DNA of 64,000 bases, from positions 1-64,000 of the forward strand of contig NZ_JAOAUU010000131.1 of the NCBI RefSeq assembly GCF_030157465.1, in the 5' to 3' direction. A model generated the notes under the pieces. It saw nothing but the letters and a program-made list of their open reading frames with translations, ran no database searches and had not been told where the DNA came from. Shown here piece after piece: positions 38,281 to 54,111 of this stretch. A program made the translations under genes and the position numbers. Each line of letters opens with the position of its first letter. The first letter of the stretch is position 1. The stretch comes from Zoogloea sp. (GTDB taxonomy: Bacteria; Pseudomonadota; Gammaproteobacteria; Burkholderiales; Rhodocyclaceae).

Positions 38281-39132
38281 TTAGTCGCGCAGCAGCTCGT
38301 TGATGCTGGTCTTGGCGCGGGTCTGGGCGTCGACCTTCTTGACGATGACGGCGCAGTACAGGCTGTACTTGCCATCGGCCGAGGGCAGGTTGCCGCTCAC
38401 CACGACGGAGCCGGCCGGGATGCGGCCGTAAGTGACTTCGCCGGTGGCGCGGTCGTAGATCTTGGTGCTTTGACCGATGTATACGCCCATGGAGATGACG
38501 CAGTTGTCTTCGACGATGACGCCTTCGACCACTTCGGAGCGGGCGCCGACGAAGCAGTTGTCGCCGATGATGGTCGGGTTGGCCTGCAGGGGCTCGAGCA
38601 CGCCGCCGATGCCGACACCGCCGGAGAGGTGAACGTTCTTGCCGATCTGGGCGCAGGAGCCGACGGTGGCCCAGGTGTCGACCATGGAGCCTTCACCCAC
38701 GTAGGCGCCGATGTTCACGTAGGAGGGCATCAGCACGACGCCCTTGGAGATGAAGCTGCCCTTGCGCACGATGGCGTTCGGCACGACGCGGAAGCCGCCG
38801 TGCTGGAAGTCGTGTTCGTTGTAGTCGTCGAACTTGGTCGGGACTTTGTCGTAGTAGCGGGTGTCGCCGCCGGACATGACCTTGTTGTCGTGGGTGCGGA
38901 AGTACAGCAGCACGGCCTTCTTGATCCACTGGTGGGTGACCCACTCGCCGTTGATCTTCTCGGCGACGCGCAGTTTGCCCTGGTCGAGTTCGTTGATGAC
39001 GTGCTCGATGGCGCGCAACTGCTCGCTCGTCGCCGTGGCGGCGGAAAGCTCGGTGCGGCGCTCCCAGAGGTCTTCGATGATGGCGGTAAAGGGGTTTTCG
39101 TGGTGGGGCATGATATGAATGAGTGCGCTCAT
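38281..39132 (-). CDS. dapD: Tetrahydrodipicolinate N-succinyltransferase
   Basis: Transfers succinyl from succinyl-CoA to tetrahydrodipicolinate. It is a left-handed beta-helix trimer with hexapeptide repeats ([29 protein letters not shown]). It has 283 residues. The start at ATG 39132 ([15 protein letters not shown]) is chosen because it overlaps the dapC stop as ATGA; ATG 39111 (MPHHENPF) is a shorter alternative. Conserved DapD segments include [20 protein letters not shown] and [13 protein letters not shown]. Confidence 0.97.
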   Translation of the reverse strand: MSALIHIMPHHENPFTAIIEDLWERRTELSAATATSEQLRAIEHVINELDQGKLRVAEKINGEWVTHQWIKKAVLLYFRTHDNKVMSGGDTRYYDKVPTKFDDYNEHDFQHGGFRVVPNAIVRKGSFISKGVVLMPSYVNIGAYVGEGSMVDTWATVGSCAQIGKNVHLSGGVGIGGVLEPLQANPTIIGDNCFVGARSEVVEGVIVEDNCVISMGVYIGQSTKIYDRATGEVTYGRIPAGSVVVSGNLPSADGKYSLYCAVIVKKVDAQTRAKTSINELLRD

Positions 39133-40343
39133 GAATTGTTCGAAAGTTGTTGGGCGAAGGTGGCGATGCGGCTTGCGGCCTCGACGCACTCTGCCAGGTC
39201 GGCCACCAGTGCAATACGCACGAAACCTGCGCCGGGATTGACCCCGTGGGCTTCGCGGGCGAGGAGGCTGCCGGGCAGAACCGTCACATTATATTCAGCC
39301 TGCAGCCGGCGGGCGAACTCGGTGTCGGAAACGCCGAGGTGCGCGACGCCGGCCCACAGGTAGAAGCCGGCGTCCGGCAGCTCGACGTGCAGATGGGCGG
39401 CAATCATCGGGGTGATGACATCGAATTTCTCGCGGTACAGGCGGCGGTTCTCGATCACGTGGGCTTCGTCGTTCCAGGCGGCAGCCGAGGCGGCCTGCAC
39501 CGACGGGCTCATGGCACAGCCATGATAGGTGCGATAGAGCAGGAAGCGCTTGAGGATGGCCGCGTCACCGGCAACGAATCCGGAGCGCATGCCCGGTACG
39601 TTGGAGCGCTTGGAGAGGCTGGAGAACATCACGATGTTGCGGAAATCACTGCGGCCGAGGCGATGGGCGGCTTCGAGTCCGCCGATGGGCGGGTGCTCGT
39701 CGTCGAAGTAGATTTCGGAATAGCACTCGTCGGCGGCAATGATGAAGCCGTAGCGGTCGGAAAGCTCGAAAAGCTGCTGCCATTCGGGCAGCGACAACAG
39801 CTTGCCGGTCGGGTTGCCCGGCGAGCACACATAAACAAGCTGGATGCGCTGCCAGGTGGCCTCGGGCACGGAGCTGAAATCCGAGGCGAAGCGGTCGGCC
39901 GGCAGGTTGTTGATGAAGTAGGGCTGGGCGCCGGCGAGATAGGCCGCGCCTTCGTAGATCTGGTAGAACGGGTTCGGGCACAGCACCAGCGCATCCGGTC
40001 GGGTGCCGTCAATCACGCACTGGGCGAAGGCGAAAAGGGCTTCGCGGGAGCCATTGACCGGCAGTACCTGGGTGGCCGGGTCGATCTTGGGCAGACCGAA
40101 ACGGCGCTCGAGCCAACTGGCGATGGACTGACGCAGCGCGTCGGAGCCCTGGGTCGTCGGGTAGCTGGCGAGGCCGTCGAGGTTGTCCACCAGCGCCTGG
40201 CGAATGAGCGCAGGTGTGGCGTGCTGGGGCTCGCCGATTGACAGGCGGATCGGAGCGAGTCCGGCCGGCGGCACGATGCCTTCGAACAGTTTGCGCAGCT
40301 TTTCGAAGGGGTAGGGGTGCAGGCTCTGGAGATGCGGGTTCAC
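39129..40343 (-). CDS. dapC: Succinyldiaminopimelate aminotransferase
   Basis: Class I PLP aminotransferase making N-succinyl-LL-diaminopimelate from the 2-oxo compound. It has 404 residues. The PLP lysine lies in [18 protein letters not shown]; other motifs are [23 protein letters not shown], and [11 protein letters not shown]. The start is taken as GTG 40343 ([20 protein letters not shown]), the usual DapC N-terminus, with AGGAA 11 bases upstream. The 20 residues above it look non-coding. It is the first gene of dapC-dapD-pilU-dapE-prmB and divergent from smc. Confidence 0.94.
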   Translation of the reverse strand: MNPHLQSLHPYPFEKLRKLFEGIVPPAGLAPIRLSIGEPQHATPALIRQALVDNLDGLASYPTTQGSDALRQSIASWLERRFGLPKIDPATQVLPVNGSREALFAFAQCVIDGTRPDALVLCPNPFYQIYEGAAYLAGAQPYFINNLPADRFASDFSSVPEATWQRIQLVYVCSPGNPTGKLLSLPEWQQLFELSDRYGFIIAADECYSEIYFDDEHPPIGGLEAAHRLGRSDFRNIVMFSSLSKRSNVPGMRSGFVAGDAAILKRFLLYRTYHGCAMSPSVQAASAAAWNDEAHVIENRRLYREKFDVITPMIAAHLHVELPDAGFYLWAGVAHLGVSDTEFARRLQAEYNVTVLPGSLLAREAHGVNPGAGFVRIALVADLAECVEAASRIATFAQQLSNNS

Positions 40344-40430
40344 GTTCGGGGGATTTCCTGTATTCGGCCCGGGGCGGGCTGCTCGAGAAGTGGGGCAAAA
40401 CAACCCCCTGGCCTGATTTTCGACCAGTGC

Positions 40431-40439
40431 TATTATAAC
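40431..40439. promoter_or_regulatory. Shared -10-like element between dapC and smc
   Basis: TATTATAAC holds TATTAT on the plus strand (toward smc) and TATAAT on the minus strand (40437-40432, toward dapC). -35 boxes are weak on both sides (about 3 of 6). It sits in the only AT-rich patch of the divergent gap. Confidence 0.35.
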
Positions 40440-40525
40440 GTCCGCGGTTAATGCGGCAGTGCAGCATCGCTATGGCTGCATCTTTTTTCCCACTTCTGAT
40501 TCCTCTAGCGTTTTTCCGGATTTTC

Positions 40526-43500
40526 GTGCGTCTCGCCAAACTCAAGCTCGCTGGTTTCAAGACCTTCGTCGACCCGACGACCGTGCTCACGCCCGGCAAT
40601 CTGGTAGGCGTTGTGGGGCCGAACGGCTGTGGCAAGTCGAACATCATCGACGCGGTGCGCTGGGTGCTGGGCGAATCGCGGGCATCGGCGCTGCGCGGCG
40701 GTTCGATGATGGACGTCATCTTCAATGGCTCGACGACCCGCAAGCCGGTGTCGCGGGCCAGCGTCGAGCTGGTTTTCGACAATGCCGAAGGCAAGGCAGC
40801 CGGGCAGTGGAAGCCTTACGCCGAAGTGGCCGTGAAGCGCGTGCTCGACCGCAGCGGCGAGTCGACTTACTACATCAACGGCCTGCAGGTTCGCCGCAAG
40901 GACGTGATTGATCTCTTCCTTGGCACGGGCCTCGGGCCGCGGGCCTACGCGATCATCGAGCAGGGCATGATCTCGCGCATCATCGAGGCCAAGCCTGAAG
41001 AAGTGCGCGGTTTTCTCGAAGAAGCCGCCGGCGTGACCAAGTATCGGGAGCGGCGCAGGGAAACCGAGGGCCGGCTTTCCGATGCCCGCGACAACCTGAC
41101 CCGCCTCGACGACATCCGCAACGAACTCGGCCAGCAGCTCGGCAAGCTCGAGGCGCAGGCCGCGGTTGCCGAAAGATATCGCCAGCTGAGCAGCAGCCTC
41201 GCCGAGCGCCAGAACCTGTTGTGGCTGTTGAAGCGCAATGAAGCGCGCGCCGAGCGCACCCGCCTGTCTGACGATCTGGCCGACGCTACGCGTCGCATCG
41301 AAGCCGATTCGACTCGCCTGCAGGAACTCGAAGGCCAGCTCGAAACGGCCCGCGACGCCCAGTTCGCGGCCAACGAAGGTGTCCAGCAGGCCCAGGCTGC
41401 GTTGTTCATGGTCAGTTCCGAACTGACCCGCCTCGAAGGCGAGCTGGCTCGTCTGCGCGACAGCCGTCGGGTGCTCGAAAGCCGGCTCGCCCAGCTCGAA
41501 CGGGATGACGCCCAGTGGCGCAGCCAGCAGGAAAGCCTTGTCGCCGAAGGCGAGCGCTGGCAAGGCCTGCTCGAAAATGCCGCGCTGCGTGCCGAACAGT
41601 CCGCGGCGCGCCATGCCGAGGTGAGCGAGCGCCTGCCCGAAGCCGAAGAGGCTCTGCGCACCGCCGATGCGGCGGCCGCTGCGGTACGTCGCGAGCTTAA
41701 CCAGGCCGAGCAGCAGATTCGCGTCGAAGACGCCAACCGGGTGAGCAGCGAACGCACGCTGGATACGCTGGGGCAGCGTCGCGCACGCTTGCAGCAGGAG
41801 CAGGCCTCCATACAGGCGCCGGATCTGCGCGCGCTGGCCGAACGGGAGGCGGCGCTTTCCGAGGCCGAAGACACGCTGGCCCAGCGTCAGGCCGATATTT
41901 CCGATGCCCAGGGCCAATTGCCCGGCGCCCAGCAGGCCCTCAAGCAGGCGCTGGACGCAGAGCGCCACGCTCAGCGCCACGCCACCGAGCTGCGTGCCCG
42001 CCGCGAGGCGCTTGTCCAGTTGCAGAACAAGGTGCAGGTTCAGGGGCAGCTTGGCGACTGGCTCAAACGCCATCGCCTGGACGGGCTCAAGCCCCTGTGG
42101 CAGCGCCTCCGCGTGGAAGCGGGCTGGGAGCTGGCGCTGGAAGCCGTGCTGCGCGAGCGTCTCGCCGCGCTGCCGGCCGATGACGGTCGTGTCGCGCTCG
42201 CGGCGCTGAGCGACAAGGTGCCGGGCGCGTTTGCCTTTTTGCTTGCCGATTCGCCCGCCGTTGCCGACGATACCTGCCCGACGCCGGAGGGTCTGCAGCC
42301 GCTGGCTTCCCTGGTGGGCGCCGACAGTGATCTGGCCGGCGTGCTGGCGGGCTGGCTGGCGCGCGTCTTCGTGGCCGACGAGCTTGGCGCCTGGCTCGAC
42401 CGGCGTGCCGAACTGCCGGCGGGTGCCATGCTGGTGTCCCGCGACGGGCGCCTCTTGAGCCGCCACGCATTGGTTCACTACGCGCCCGATTCGCGCACCC
42501 ATGGCGTTATCGAGCGCCAGCGGGAGATCGATCATCTTGGCGCCGAAGTCGATGCCGCCCAGGACGAAGCGGCGCTTGCGCATGAAAGCGTCGGCGAGGC
42601 GGAAGCGCTGGCCACACGCTTGCAGGACACGCTGGGCACTCTGCGCCGCGACGCCCAGGCGCTGCAGGCGCGGGTTCATACCGAGCAGGTCGAGGTGCTC
42701 AAGCTCAATCAGGCGCGGGTGCGCTATGAAGAGCGCTGTGGCCAGATCGACCGGGATCTGGGCGAAATCACCCATGCCGAGCAAACCGAGCGCGACCGTC
42801 TGATGCGTTCGGAAACCGAACTCGAGCGCAGCCGCGAACTGGCCGAGTTGCAGCGTGGCCGGCTGGATGCCGCCGAAACGGTGCGCAGTGAGCGGGAGAG
42901 CAGCCTGCGCGAAACCCGCGCGCTGGATCAGGCGCTGTCCCGCGACCTCCAGGAAGCCCGCCATTCCGAGCGCGAATGCGCCAGCAAGCTCGACGACATT
43001 GCCCGCAACCGCGCCCTGGCCGGCGAACAGCTCGAGCGCATTGCCGAAGAACTCACCGAGCGGCGTGAATCGCTGCTGGAAATCGACGAAGTGTCGGTGG
43101 CCGCCGCGCTGCAGGATGCGCTGGCCCAGCGTGAAACGCGGGAGACCGCGCTGGCCGCAAGCCGTAACAGCCTGGAAAGCGTCAATGGGCTCCTGCGCGG
43201 GCTGGAGGAAGATCGTCAGCGTACCGAGCATGCCGCGGCACCCCAGCGCGAACGTGTCGCCGACCTGCGCCTGCGCGTGCAGGCTTCCGAGATGGCTGAA
43301 GCCCAGCATGTCGCGCGCCTCGAAGAAGCCGGGGCCGACGAAGCGGCACTGCTGCCGCTGCTCGCGCCGGACCTCAAGGAAACCTCGCTACAGCGGGAGG
43401 TCGGTCGGCTCGGCCGCGAGATTGCCGAACTCGGGCCGGTCAACCTGGCCGCGCTGGACGAGTTGAAGGCGGCTGCCGAGCGCAAGAATTACCTCGATGT

Positions 43501-44053
43501 GCAGACCGAAGACCTGCTCGGCGCCATCGAAATCCTGGAAGATGCGATCCGCCGGATCGATCGTGAAACGCGAGAGCAGCTTCAGGAGACGTACAATACT
43601 GTCAATCATCATTTCGGCAGCCTGTTTCCCATGCTGTTCGGCGGTGGTGAAGCGCGGCTGGTGTTGACCGGCGACGAAATCCTCGATGCCGGCATTTCGA
43701 TCGTGGCCCAACCGCCGGGCAAGAAGAACAGTTCCATCCAGCTGCTTTCGGGCGGTGAAAAGGCCTTGACGGCCATTGCGCTGGTGTTTTCGATGTTCCA
43801 GCTCAATCCGGCGCCGTTTTGCATGCTGGATGAAGTAGATGCGCCGCTCGATGATTCGAACACCGAGCGCTACTGCCAGATGGTCAAGCGCATGTCGTCC
43901 CAAACCCAGTTCGTGTTCATCAGTCACAGCAAGATCACCATGGAGATCGCGCAGCAACTGGTGGGGGTGACGATGCAGGAGCAAGGTGTGTCACGGGTGG
44001 TTGAAGTAGATATCGAGGAAGCGCTGCGCCTGGCCGAAACGGTCGCAGCCTGA
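40526..44053 (+). CDS. smc: Chromosome segregation protein SMC
   Basis: Condensin ATPase that acts with ScpA and ScpB. It has 1175 residues. Walker A is VVGPNGCGKSN (29-39). A coiled coil runs from about 165-500, a hinge near 520-660, and a second coiled coil to about 1010. The C-terminal head has the signature LLSGGEKALTAIALVFSMF and Walker B CMLDEVDAPLDDSNTERY. The start is GTG 40526 (MRLAKLKLAGFKTFVDPT), which is exact for SMC N-termini; the 25 residues above are hydrophobic translation of the leader. It has only a weak Shine-Dalgarno. zipA and ligA follow. Confidence 0.97.
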   Translation: MRLAKLKLAGFKTFVDPTTVLTPGNLVGVVGPNGCGKSNIIDAVRWVLGESRASALRGGSMMDVIFNGSTTRKPVSRASVELVFDNAEGKAAGQWKPYAEVAVKRVLDRSGESTYYINGLQVRRKDVIDLFLGTGLGPRAYAIIEQGMISRIIEAKPEEVRGFLEEAAGVTKYRERRRETEGRLSDARDNLTRLDDIRNELGQQLGKLEAQAAVAERYRQLSSSLAERQNLLWLLKRNEARAERTRLSDDLADATRRIEADSTRLQELEGQLETARDAQFAANEGVQQAQAALFMVSSELTRLEGELARLRDSRRVLESRLAQLERDDAQWRSQQESLVAEGERWQGLLENAALRAEQSAARHAEVSERLPEAEEALRTADAAAAAVRRELNQAEQQIRVEDANRVSSERTLDTLGQRRARLQQEQASIQAPDLRALAEREAALSEAEDTLAQRQADISDAQGQLPGAQQALKQALDAERHAQRHATELRARREALVQLQNKVQVQGQLGDWLKRHRLDGLKPLWQRLRVEAGWELALEAVLRERLAALPADDGRVALAALSDKVPGAFAFLLADSPAVADDTCPTPEGLQPLASLVGADSDLAGVLAGWLARVFVADELGAWLDRRAELPAGAMLVSRDGRLLSRHALVHYAPDSRTHGVIERQREIDHLGAEVDAAQDEAALAHESVGEAEALATRLQDTLGTLRRDAQALQARVHTEQVEVLKLNQARVRYEERCGQIDRDLGEITHAEQTERDRLMRSETELERSRELAELQRGRLDAAETVRSERESSLRETRALDQALSRDLQEARHSERECASKLDDIARNRALAGEQLERIAEELTERRESLLEIDEVSVAAALQDALAQRETRETALAASRNSLESVNGLLRGLEEDRQRTEHAAAPQRERVADLRLRVQASEMAEAQHVARLEEAGADEAALLPLLAPDLKETSLQREVGRLGREIAELGPVNLAALDELKAAAERKNYLDVQTEDLLGAIEILEDAIRRIDRETREQLQETYNTVNHHFGSLFPMLFGGGEARLVLTGDEILDAGISIVAQPPGKKNSSIQLLSGGEKALTAIALVFSMFQLNPAPFCMLDEVDAPLDDSNTERYCQMVKRMSSQTQFVFISHSKITMEIAQQLVGVTMQEQGVSRVVEVDIEEALRLAETVAA

Positions 44054-44075
44054 TTCAGGGAAACAAGGGAATTCG

Positions 44076-48152
<4,077 letters not shown>

Positions 48153-48172
48153 GCGGAAAAAAGCAGGACAGA

Positions 48173-48202
48173 AAAAAACGCGGCTCAATGGCCGCGTTTT
48201 TT
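48173..48202. terminator. Bidirectional intrinsic terminator between galU and typA
   Basis: AAAAAACGCGGC (48173-48184) pairs with GCCGCGTTTTTT (48191-48202) around a 6-base loop. A- and T-tracts on both sides suit termination of convergent galU and typA. Confidence 0.88.
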
Positions 48203-48242
48203 ATGGGCACCGGGGTTTTCTCCGGCGTTTTCCGTTTTCCTG

Positions 48243-50057
<1,815 letters not shown>

Positions 50058-50093
50058 GTGTATGGATACCGAAAGTACTTGTATAGCTTGACA

Positions 50094-50099
50094 TTTTAG
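50094..50099 (-). promoter_or_regulatory. Candidate extended -10 of typA
   Basis: On the minus strand GTGCTAAAAT provides TG-N-TAAAAT. No convincing -35 is visible. It is nearly the same as the element of the divergent mtnP promoter. Confidence 0.4.
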
Positions 50100-50148
50100 C
50101 ACGTATTTGCGCATTGCAGCATGGTCAGCTTGCGGCGGCGAGCGTGCT

Positions 50149-50154
50149 AACATC
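50149..50154 (+). promoter_or_regulatory. Candidate extended -10 of mtnP-def
   Basis: GTGCTAACAT provides TG-N-TAACAT about 35 bases before the mtnP start. There is no convincing -35. With the typA box it creates an inverted pair TAGCACG (50098-50104) / CGTGCTA (50144-50150). Confidence 0.4.
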
Positions 50155-50188
50155 GCGCCCCATTGCGTTTTTCTAGGAGTAGCGCGGC

Positions 50189-50926
50189 ATGCTGGCGATT
50201 ATTGGCGGTAGCGGCCTGACCCAACTGGCCAACCTGAGCGTGATCCGCCGCGAGGTGGTACGCACGCCCTACGGCGAACCTTCCGGTGCGCTGACCTTCG
50301 GGCAGTTGTGCGCCCAGCCGGTGGTTTTTTTGGCTCGTCACGGCTACGGCCACACGATTCCGCCGCATCGGGTCAATTATCAGGCCAATCTCTGGGCGCT
50401 GCGCGAGGCCAGGGTCAGCGAAATCATTTCGGTGGCGTCGGTGGGTGGCATCCGTAGCGATCTGTGCCCGGGCTCGCTGGTCGTGCCCGACCAGATCATC
50501 GATTACACGTGGGGGCGCAAGAGCACCTTCCACGAGAACTCCGATGAGCCGGTGGTGCACATTGACTTTACCGAGCCCTACGACGAAGGCGTGCGCCGGC
50601 GCATCCTGGCCGCAGGGGTGACCGCCGGTCAGCCCATCGTCGATGGCGCGGTGTACGCCGCAACGCAGGGGCCGCGCCTTGAAACGGCCGCCGAGATCAA
50701 TCGCCTGGAGCGCGATGGCGCCGATCTGGTCGGCATGACCGGCATGCCCGAGGCTGCGCTGGCGAGGGAGCTGGGCATTCCGTACGCGGCCATCAACGTG
50801 GTTGCCAACTTTGCGGCCGGGCGTGCATCGAGCGAGCATGAAATCTGTTTTGACAGCATCGACGCGGTGCTGCGCGAGGCGATGGGGCGCGTGCGCAACG
50901 TGCTCGATCACCTCTGCGAAGCATGA
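50189..50926 (+). CDS. mtnP: S-methyl-5'-thioinosine/thioadenosine phosphorylase
   Basis: Phosphorylase of the PNP/MTAP family that salvages 5'-methylthio nucleosides from polyamine synthesis. It has 245 residues. Phosphate- and substrate-site motifs are [31 protein letters not shown] (RHG-H), SVGGIRSDL, and [37 protein letters not shown]. The length and the lack of an N-terminal extension suit the methylthioinosine phosphorylase subgroup, but substrate is inference. AGGAG precedes ATG 50189. Its stop overlaps the def ATG (ATGA). Confidence 0.88.
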   Translation: MLAIIGGSGLTQLANLSVIRREVVRTPYGEPSGALTFGQLCAQPVVFLARHGYGHTIPPHRVNYQANLWALREARVSEIISVASVGGIRSDLCPGSLVVPDQIIDYTWGRKSTFHENSDEPVVHIDFTEPYDEGVRRRILAAGVTAGQPIVDGAVYAATQGPRLETAAEINRLERDGADLVGMTGMPEAALARELGIPYAAINVVANFAAGRASSEHEICFDSIDAVLREAMGRVRNVLDHLCEA

Positions 50927-51453
50927 TCCGCGAGGTCTTGCGCATGGGCGACGGGCGTCTGCTGCGCCGTGCCCAGCCGGTCGAAGCCTTCGGAACGCCC
51001 GCGTTGGCTGCGCTGATCGAAGACATGCGCGACACCATGCGTCACCTCACCGGCGCAGGTCTGGCCGCTCCGCAGATCGGTGTGGATCTGCGTGTCGTGA
51101 TCTTTGGTGGCGGGCCAAGCCCGCGCTATCCGGATGCGTCGGTGGTGCCGGACACGGTGCTGATCAATCCTGTGCTGACGCCGCTGTCGAATGAAGAAGA
51201 GGGCGGCTGGGAAGGCTGCCTTTCGGTGCCGGGGCTGCGCGGCTGGGTGCCGCGCTGGACGCAGCTCCACTACACGGGCTTTGACGCGTCGGGGGCGGTC
51301 ATCGAGCGCGTCGCCACCGGTTTTCACGCCCGCGTGGTGCAGCATGAATGTGATCACCTGGATGGTGTCCTGTACCCGATGCGGGTGCGGGATTTCTCGC
51401 GCTTTGGTTACACCGACGTGCTGTTTCCGGATGCCCAGGTGGCTGACGACTGA
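50923..51453 (+). CDS. def: Peptide deformylase
   Basis: Iron/zinc hydrolase that removes formyl from nascent N-termini. It has 176 residues. All three family motifs are present: GLAAPQIG (46-53), EGCLSVPG with the metal Cys, and QHECDHLDG with the two metal His and catalytic Glu. The [20 protein letters not shown] context is that of a second-type deformylase rather than the def next to fmt, so it may be a paralogue. It is coupled to mtnP. It converges on glnD with 22 bases between. Confidence 0.93.
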   Translation: MIREVLRMGDGRLLRRAQPVEAFGTPALAALIEDMRDTMRHLTGAGLAAPQIGVDLRVVIFGGGPSPRYPDASVVPDTVLINPVLTPLSNEEEGGWEGCLSVPGLRGWVPRWTQLHYTGFDASGAVIERVATGFHARVVQHECDHLDGVLYPMRVRDFSRFGYTDVLFPDAQVADD

Positions 51454-51475
51454 GCATCCGTACGCAGTTGTCTGA

Positions 51476-54070
51476 CTATATGGCGAGTTTTTCCAGCAGT
51501 TCGGATTCGATCTTCAGCACTTTGGCGTTCTGGGTGAGATCGGAACCGCTGATCAGGAAAGTGTCTTCCGCCCGTTCGCCGAGGGTGGCGATCTTGGCTG
51601 TGTGAAGGTTGATGTGATAGTTCACGAGCGTCTGGGCGACCCCGAACAGTAGGCCGGGGCGGTCGGCGGCGGTTACCGACATGATGTAGTACTGCCCGCG
51701 CTCGTCGGGGCGGATGTTGACCTCCGGCGTGATCGGGAAATGCCGCACCTCCCGCGACAGCCGGCCGGTGGCGGGCTGGTCGATGGGCGTGTTGCTTTGC
51801 AGGCGCTCGGTGAGGTCGTGTTCGAGCAGGTTGATGAGGTCGCGGTAGTGGATTTCCTGGCCCGGATCGAGCAGAACGAAGCTGTCAAGCGCGAAGCCGT
51901 GGCGGGTGGTGTGGATCTTGGCATCGGCGATCGAGAAGCCTAGGCGGGCGAAAAAGCCGCATAGCCGCACGAAGAGATCCGGCTGGTCTTTCATGTAAAC
52001 CATTACCTGCAGGCCTTCGCCGTTGTGGCTGGGGCGGGCCTTGACGACCGGCTCGTCGGATTCGATCCGGTAATAAAGCATGCGGGCGTGCCAGGCGATT
52101 TCCTCGGCTTCATGGCGCATGAAGTAAACGGTGTCGAGCTGGGCCCACAGGCTGTCTTCGGTGCCGGGGCGCAGGCCGTAGTAGCGCAGCAGGTTGCGTG
52201 CGTCGTCCTGGCGAAGGGGAATGCCGAGGGCCTGCTGGGGTGTCGCACCGCGCAGCAGGCGCTGGGTGGCGAAGAAAAGGTCCTCGAGCAGCTTGCCCTT
52301 CCAGCCGTTCCACACCTTCGGGCTGGTGCCGCGAATGTCAGCGTGGGTCAGAATGTAGAGCGCGGTAAGGCGACGCTCGGTTTTGACCAGATCGCCGAAA
52401 CGGCGGATTACATCGAGATCGGACAGATCCTGCTTTTGCGCCACGTTGGACATCGAAAGATGCTGCCCGACCAGCCATTCGACCAATGAGGTGTCGGTTT
52501 CGTCGATGCCGTGGGAGGTGCAGAAATCCCGCGCGTCCTTCATGCCGAGCTTTGAATGGTCACCGCCGCGGCCTTTGGCGATGTCGTGAAAGAGCGCCGC
52601 GATGTAGATCAGCCAGGGCTTCTCGAAGCTGGTGGCGAGCCGCGTCATGAGCGGGTACTCGTGGGCGTGCTCGGCGACCATGAGGCGCCGCACGTTGCGC
52701 AGTACCTGCAGGATGTGCTGGTCTACGGTGTAGACATGGAAGAGGTCGTGCTGCATCTGGCCGACGATGCGCCGCCAGGCGGGCAGGTAGAAGCTCAGGA
52801 TGCCGTACTGGTTCATCCGGCGCATTTCGTGCACGACGCCGCGTTTTTGTTGCAGCAGGCGCAGGAACAACGCGCGATTTGCCGGGTCATGGCGAAAATC
52901 GGCATTGATGAGCTTGCGGCCGCGCCAGAGTGCACGCAGGGTGCGTGCCGTCATGCCCTTTAGCTCGGAGCGTTGCTGGAGTATCAGGAAACATTCGAGC
53001 AGGGCGCTCGGATGACGATCGAAGACGCCTTCGTCGCGTACGTCCAGGAGTTCGCGGACGCACTGGAAGCGCTCGTTGATGTTGATTGCCGCCGGGTAGC
53101 GGTTCGGAAAGAACTCGACGCCAAAATTGAGCAGCAGGATGGTGTTGAGCTGGGTGACCTTCTTTGCCGTGCGGTAATACTCCTGCATGAAAACTTCGGA
53201 GGCGCGACGGTTCTCGCTGGCCTCGAAGCCGAACTTGCGGGCGAGTTTTTCCTGGTGGTCGAAAAGCAGACGATCCTCGCGGCGTCCGGTCAGGTGGTGC
53301 AGGCGGATTCGGGCGTGCTGCAGGAAGCGCTCGAGCTCGCGCAGTTCGGTGGCTTCTTCTGCGGTGATCAGCGCGTGCCTGGCCAGATCGCGCCAGTGCG
53401 TGCCAAAACCGGCTGCGCGGCTGATCCAGCCGATTAATTGAAGATCGCGCAGGCCGCCGGGGCTCTCCTTGCAGTTGGGTTCCAGCGAGTAGGGCGTGTC
53501 GGCGTGGCGCGTGTAGCGCTGTTCCTGTTCAAGGCACTTCGCCTTGAAGAACTGTCCGGGGTTGAGGTGGCTGCGCAGACTGGTGGTGAAGCGTTGGAAC
53601 AGCCTCCCGTTGCCGCCGATGAGGCGGGCTTCGAGCAGGTTGGTCATCACGGTTACGTCGCGCCCGGCCTCTTCAAGGCATTCATCGACCGTACGCACGC
53701 TGTGCCCGATCTCGAGGCCCACGTCCCAGATCAGACTGATCATCTGGGTCAGGCGCTCGCCGAGTTCGTCATTCGGCGGGCTATCGAGCAGGAACAGCAG
53801 GTCCACATCCGAGCACGGGAAGAGTTCCTCGCGCCCGTAGCCGCCGACCGCCACCAGTGCGGCGGATGCGGGCAGACTGAAATCCTTCCAGATTTCAACA
53901 AGTACGTCATCCACCAGTTGCGAGCGCCCCTTGAGTATGGGCTCGGTCAGGGGGCGGGCTTCATAGGCGGTGCGTAGCGCCTCGCCGCCGCTCTTCAGGC
54001 GGGCCTTGTAGCGGGTGATGAGCTCACGGGCTGAGTCGGGCGGAACGAAGGCGGGCGCGTTGTCGGGCAT
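51476..54070 (-). CDS. glnD: Bifunctional PII uridylyltransferase / uridylyl-removing enzyme
   Basis: Nitrogen sensor that uridylylates PII when glutamine is low and deuridylylates it when high. It has 864 residues from ATG 54070 (MPDNAPAFVPP). The nucleotidyltransferase motif is GGYGREELFPCSDVDLLFL (76-94). A helical region and an HD domain follow (AALFHDIAKGRGGDHSKLG), then two C-terminal ACT domains (VMVYMKDQPDLFVRLCGFF; MSVTAADRPGLLFGVAQ). The frame continues upstream into map but that part is not protein-like. It lies 41 bases downstream of map on the same strand. Confidence 0.97.
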   Translation of the reverse strand: MPDNAPAFVPPDSARELITRYKARLKSGGEALRTAYEARPLTEPILKGRSQLVDDVLVEIWKDFSLPASAALVAVGGYGREELFPCSDVDLLFLLDSPPNDELGERLTQMISLIWDVGLEIGHSVRTVDECLEEAGRDVTVMTNLLEARLIGGNGRLFQRFTTSLRSHLNPGQFFKAKCLEQEQRYTRHADTPYSLEPNCKESPGGLRDLQLIGWISRAAGFGTHWRDLARHALITAEEATELRELERFLQHARIRLHHLTGRREDRLLFDHQEKLARKFGFEASENRRASEVFMQEYYRTAKKVTQLNTILLLNFGVEFFPNRYPAAININERFQCVRELLDVRDEGVFDRHPSALLECFLILQQRSELKGMTARTLRALWRGRKLINADFRHDPANRALFLRLLQQKRGVVHEMRRMNQYGILSFYLPAWRRIVGQMQHDLFHVYTVDQHILQVLRNVRRLMVAEHAHEYPLMTRLATSFEKPWLIYIAALFHDIAKGRGGDHSKLGMKDARDFCTSHGIDETDTSLVEWLVGQHLSMSNVAQKQDLSDLDVIRRFGDLVKTERRLTALYILTHADIRGTSPKVWNGWKGKLLEDLFFATQRLLRGATPQQALGIPLRQDDARNLLRYYGLRPGTEDSLWAQLDTVYFMRHEAEEIAWHARMLYYRIESDEPVVKARPSHNGEGLQVMVYMKDQPDLFVRLCGFFARLGFSIADAKIHTTRHGFALDSFVLLDPGQEIHYRDLINLLEHDLTERLQSNTPIDQPATGRLSREVRHFPITPEVNIRPDERGQYYIMSVTAADRPGLLFGVAQTLVNYHINLHTAKIATLGERAEDTFLISGSDLTQNAKVLKIESELLEKLAI

Positions 54071-54111
54071 TTTTTGGGATGGCTTGGGCCGGTCGGTGCT
54101 GGCGGTAATGC

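Noticed and set aside
40451-40525. Upstream extension of smc giving a hydrophobic N-terminus
   Set aside because: SMC proteins start at RLAKLKLAGFKTF; the extension is the translated leader and would act as a false signal peptide.
40505-43309. 934-codon minus-strand frame
   Set aside because: Complement of smc. SMC motifs are complete on the plus strand.
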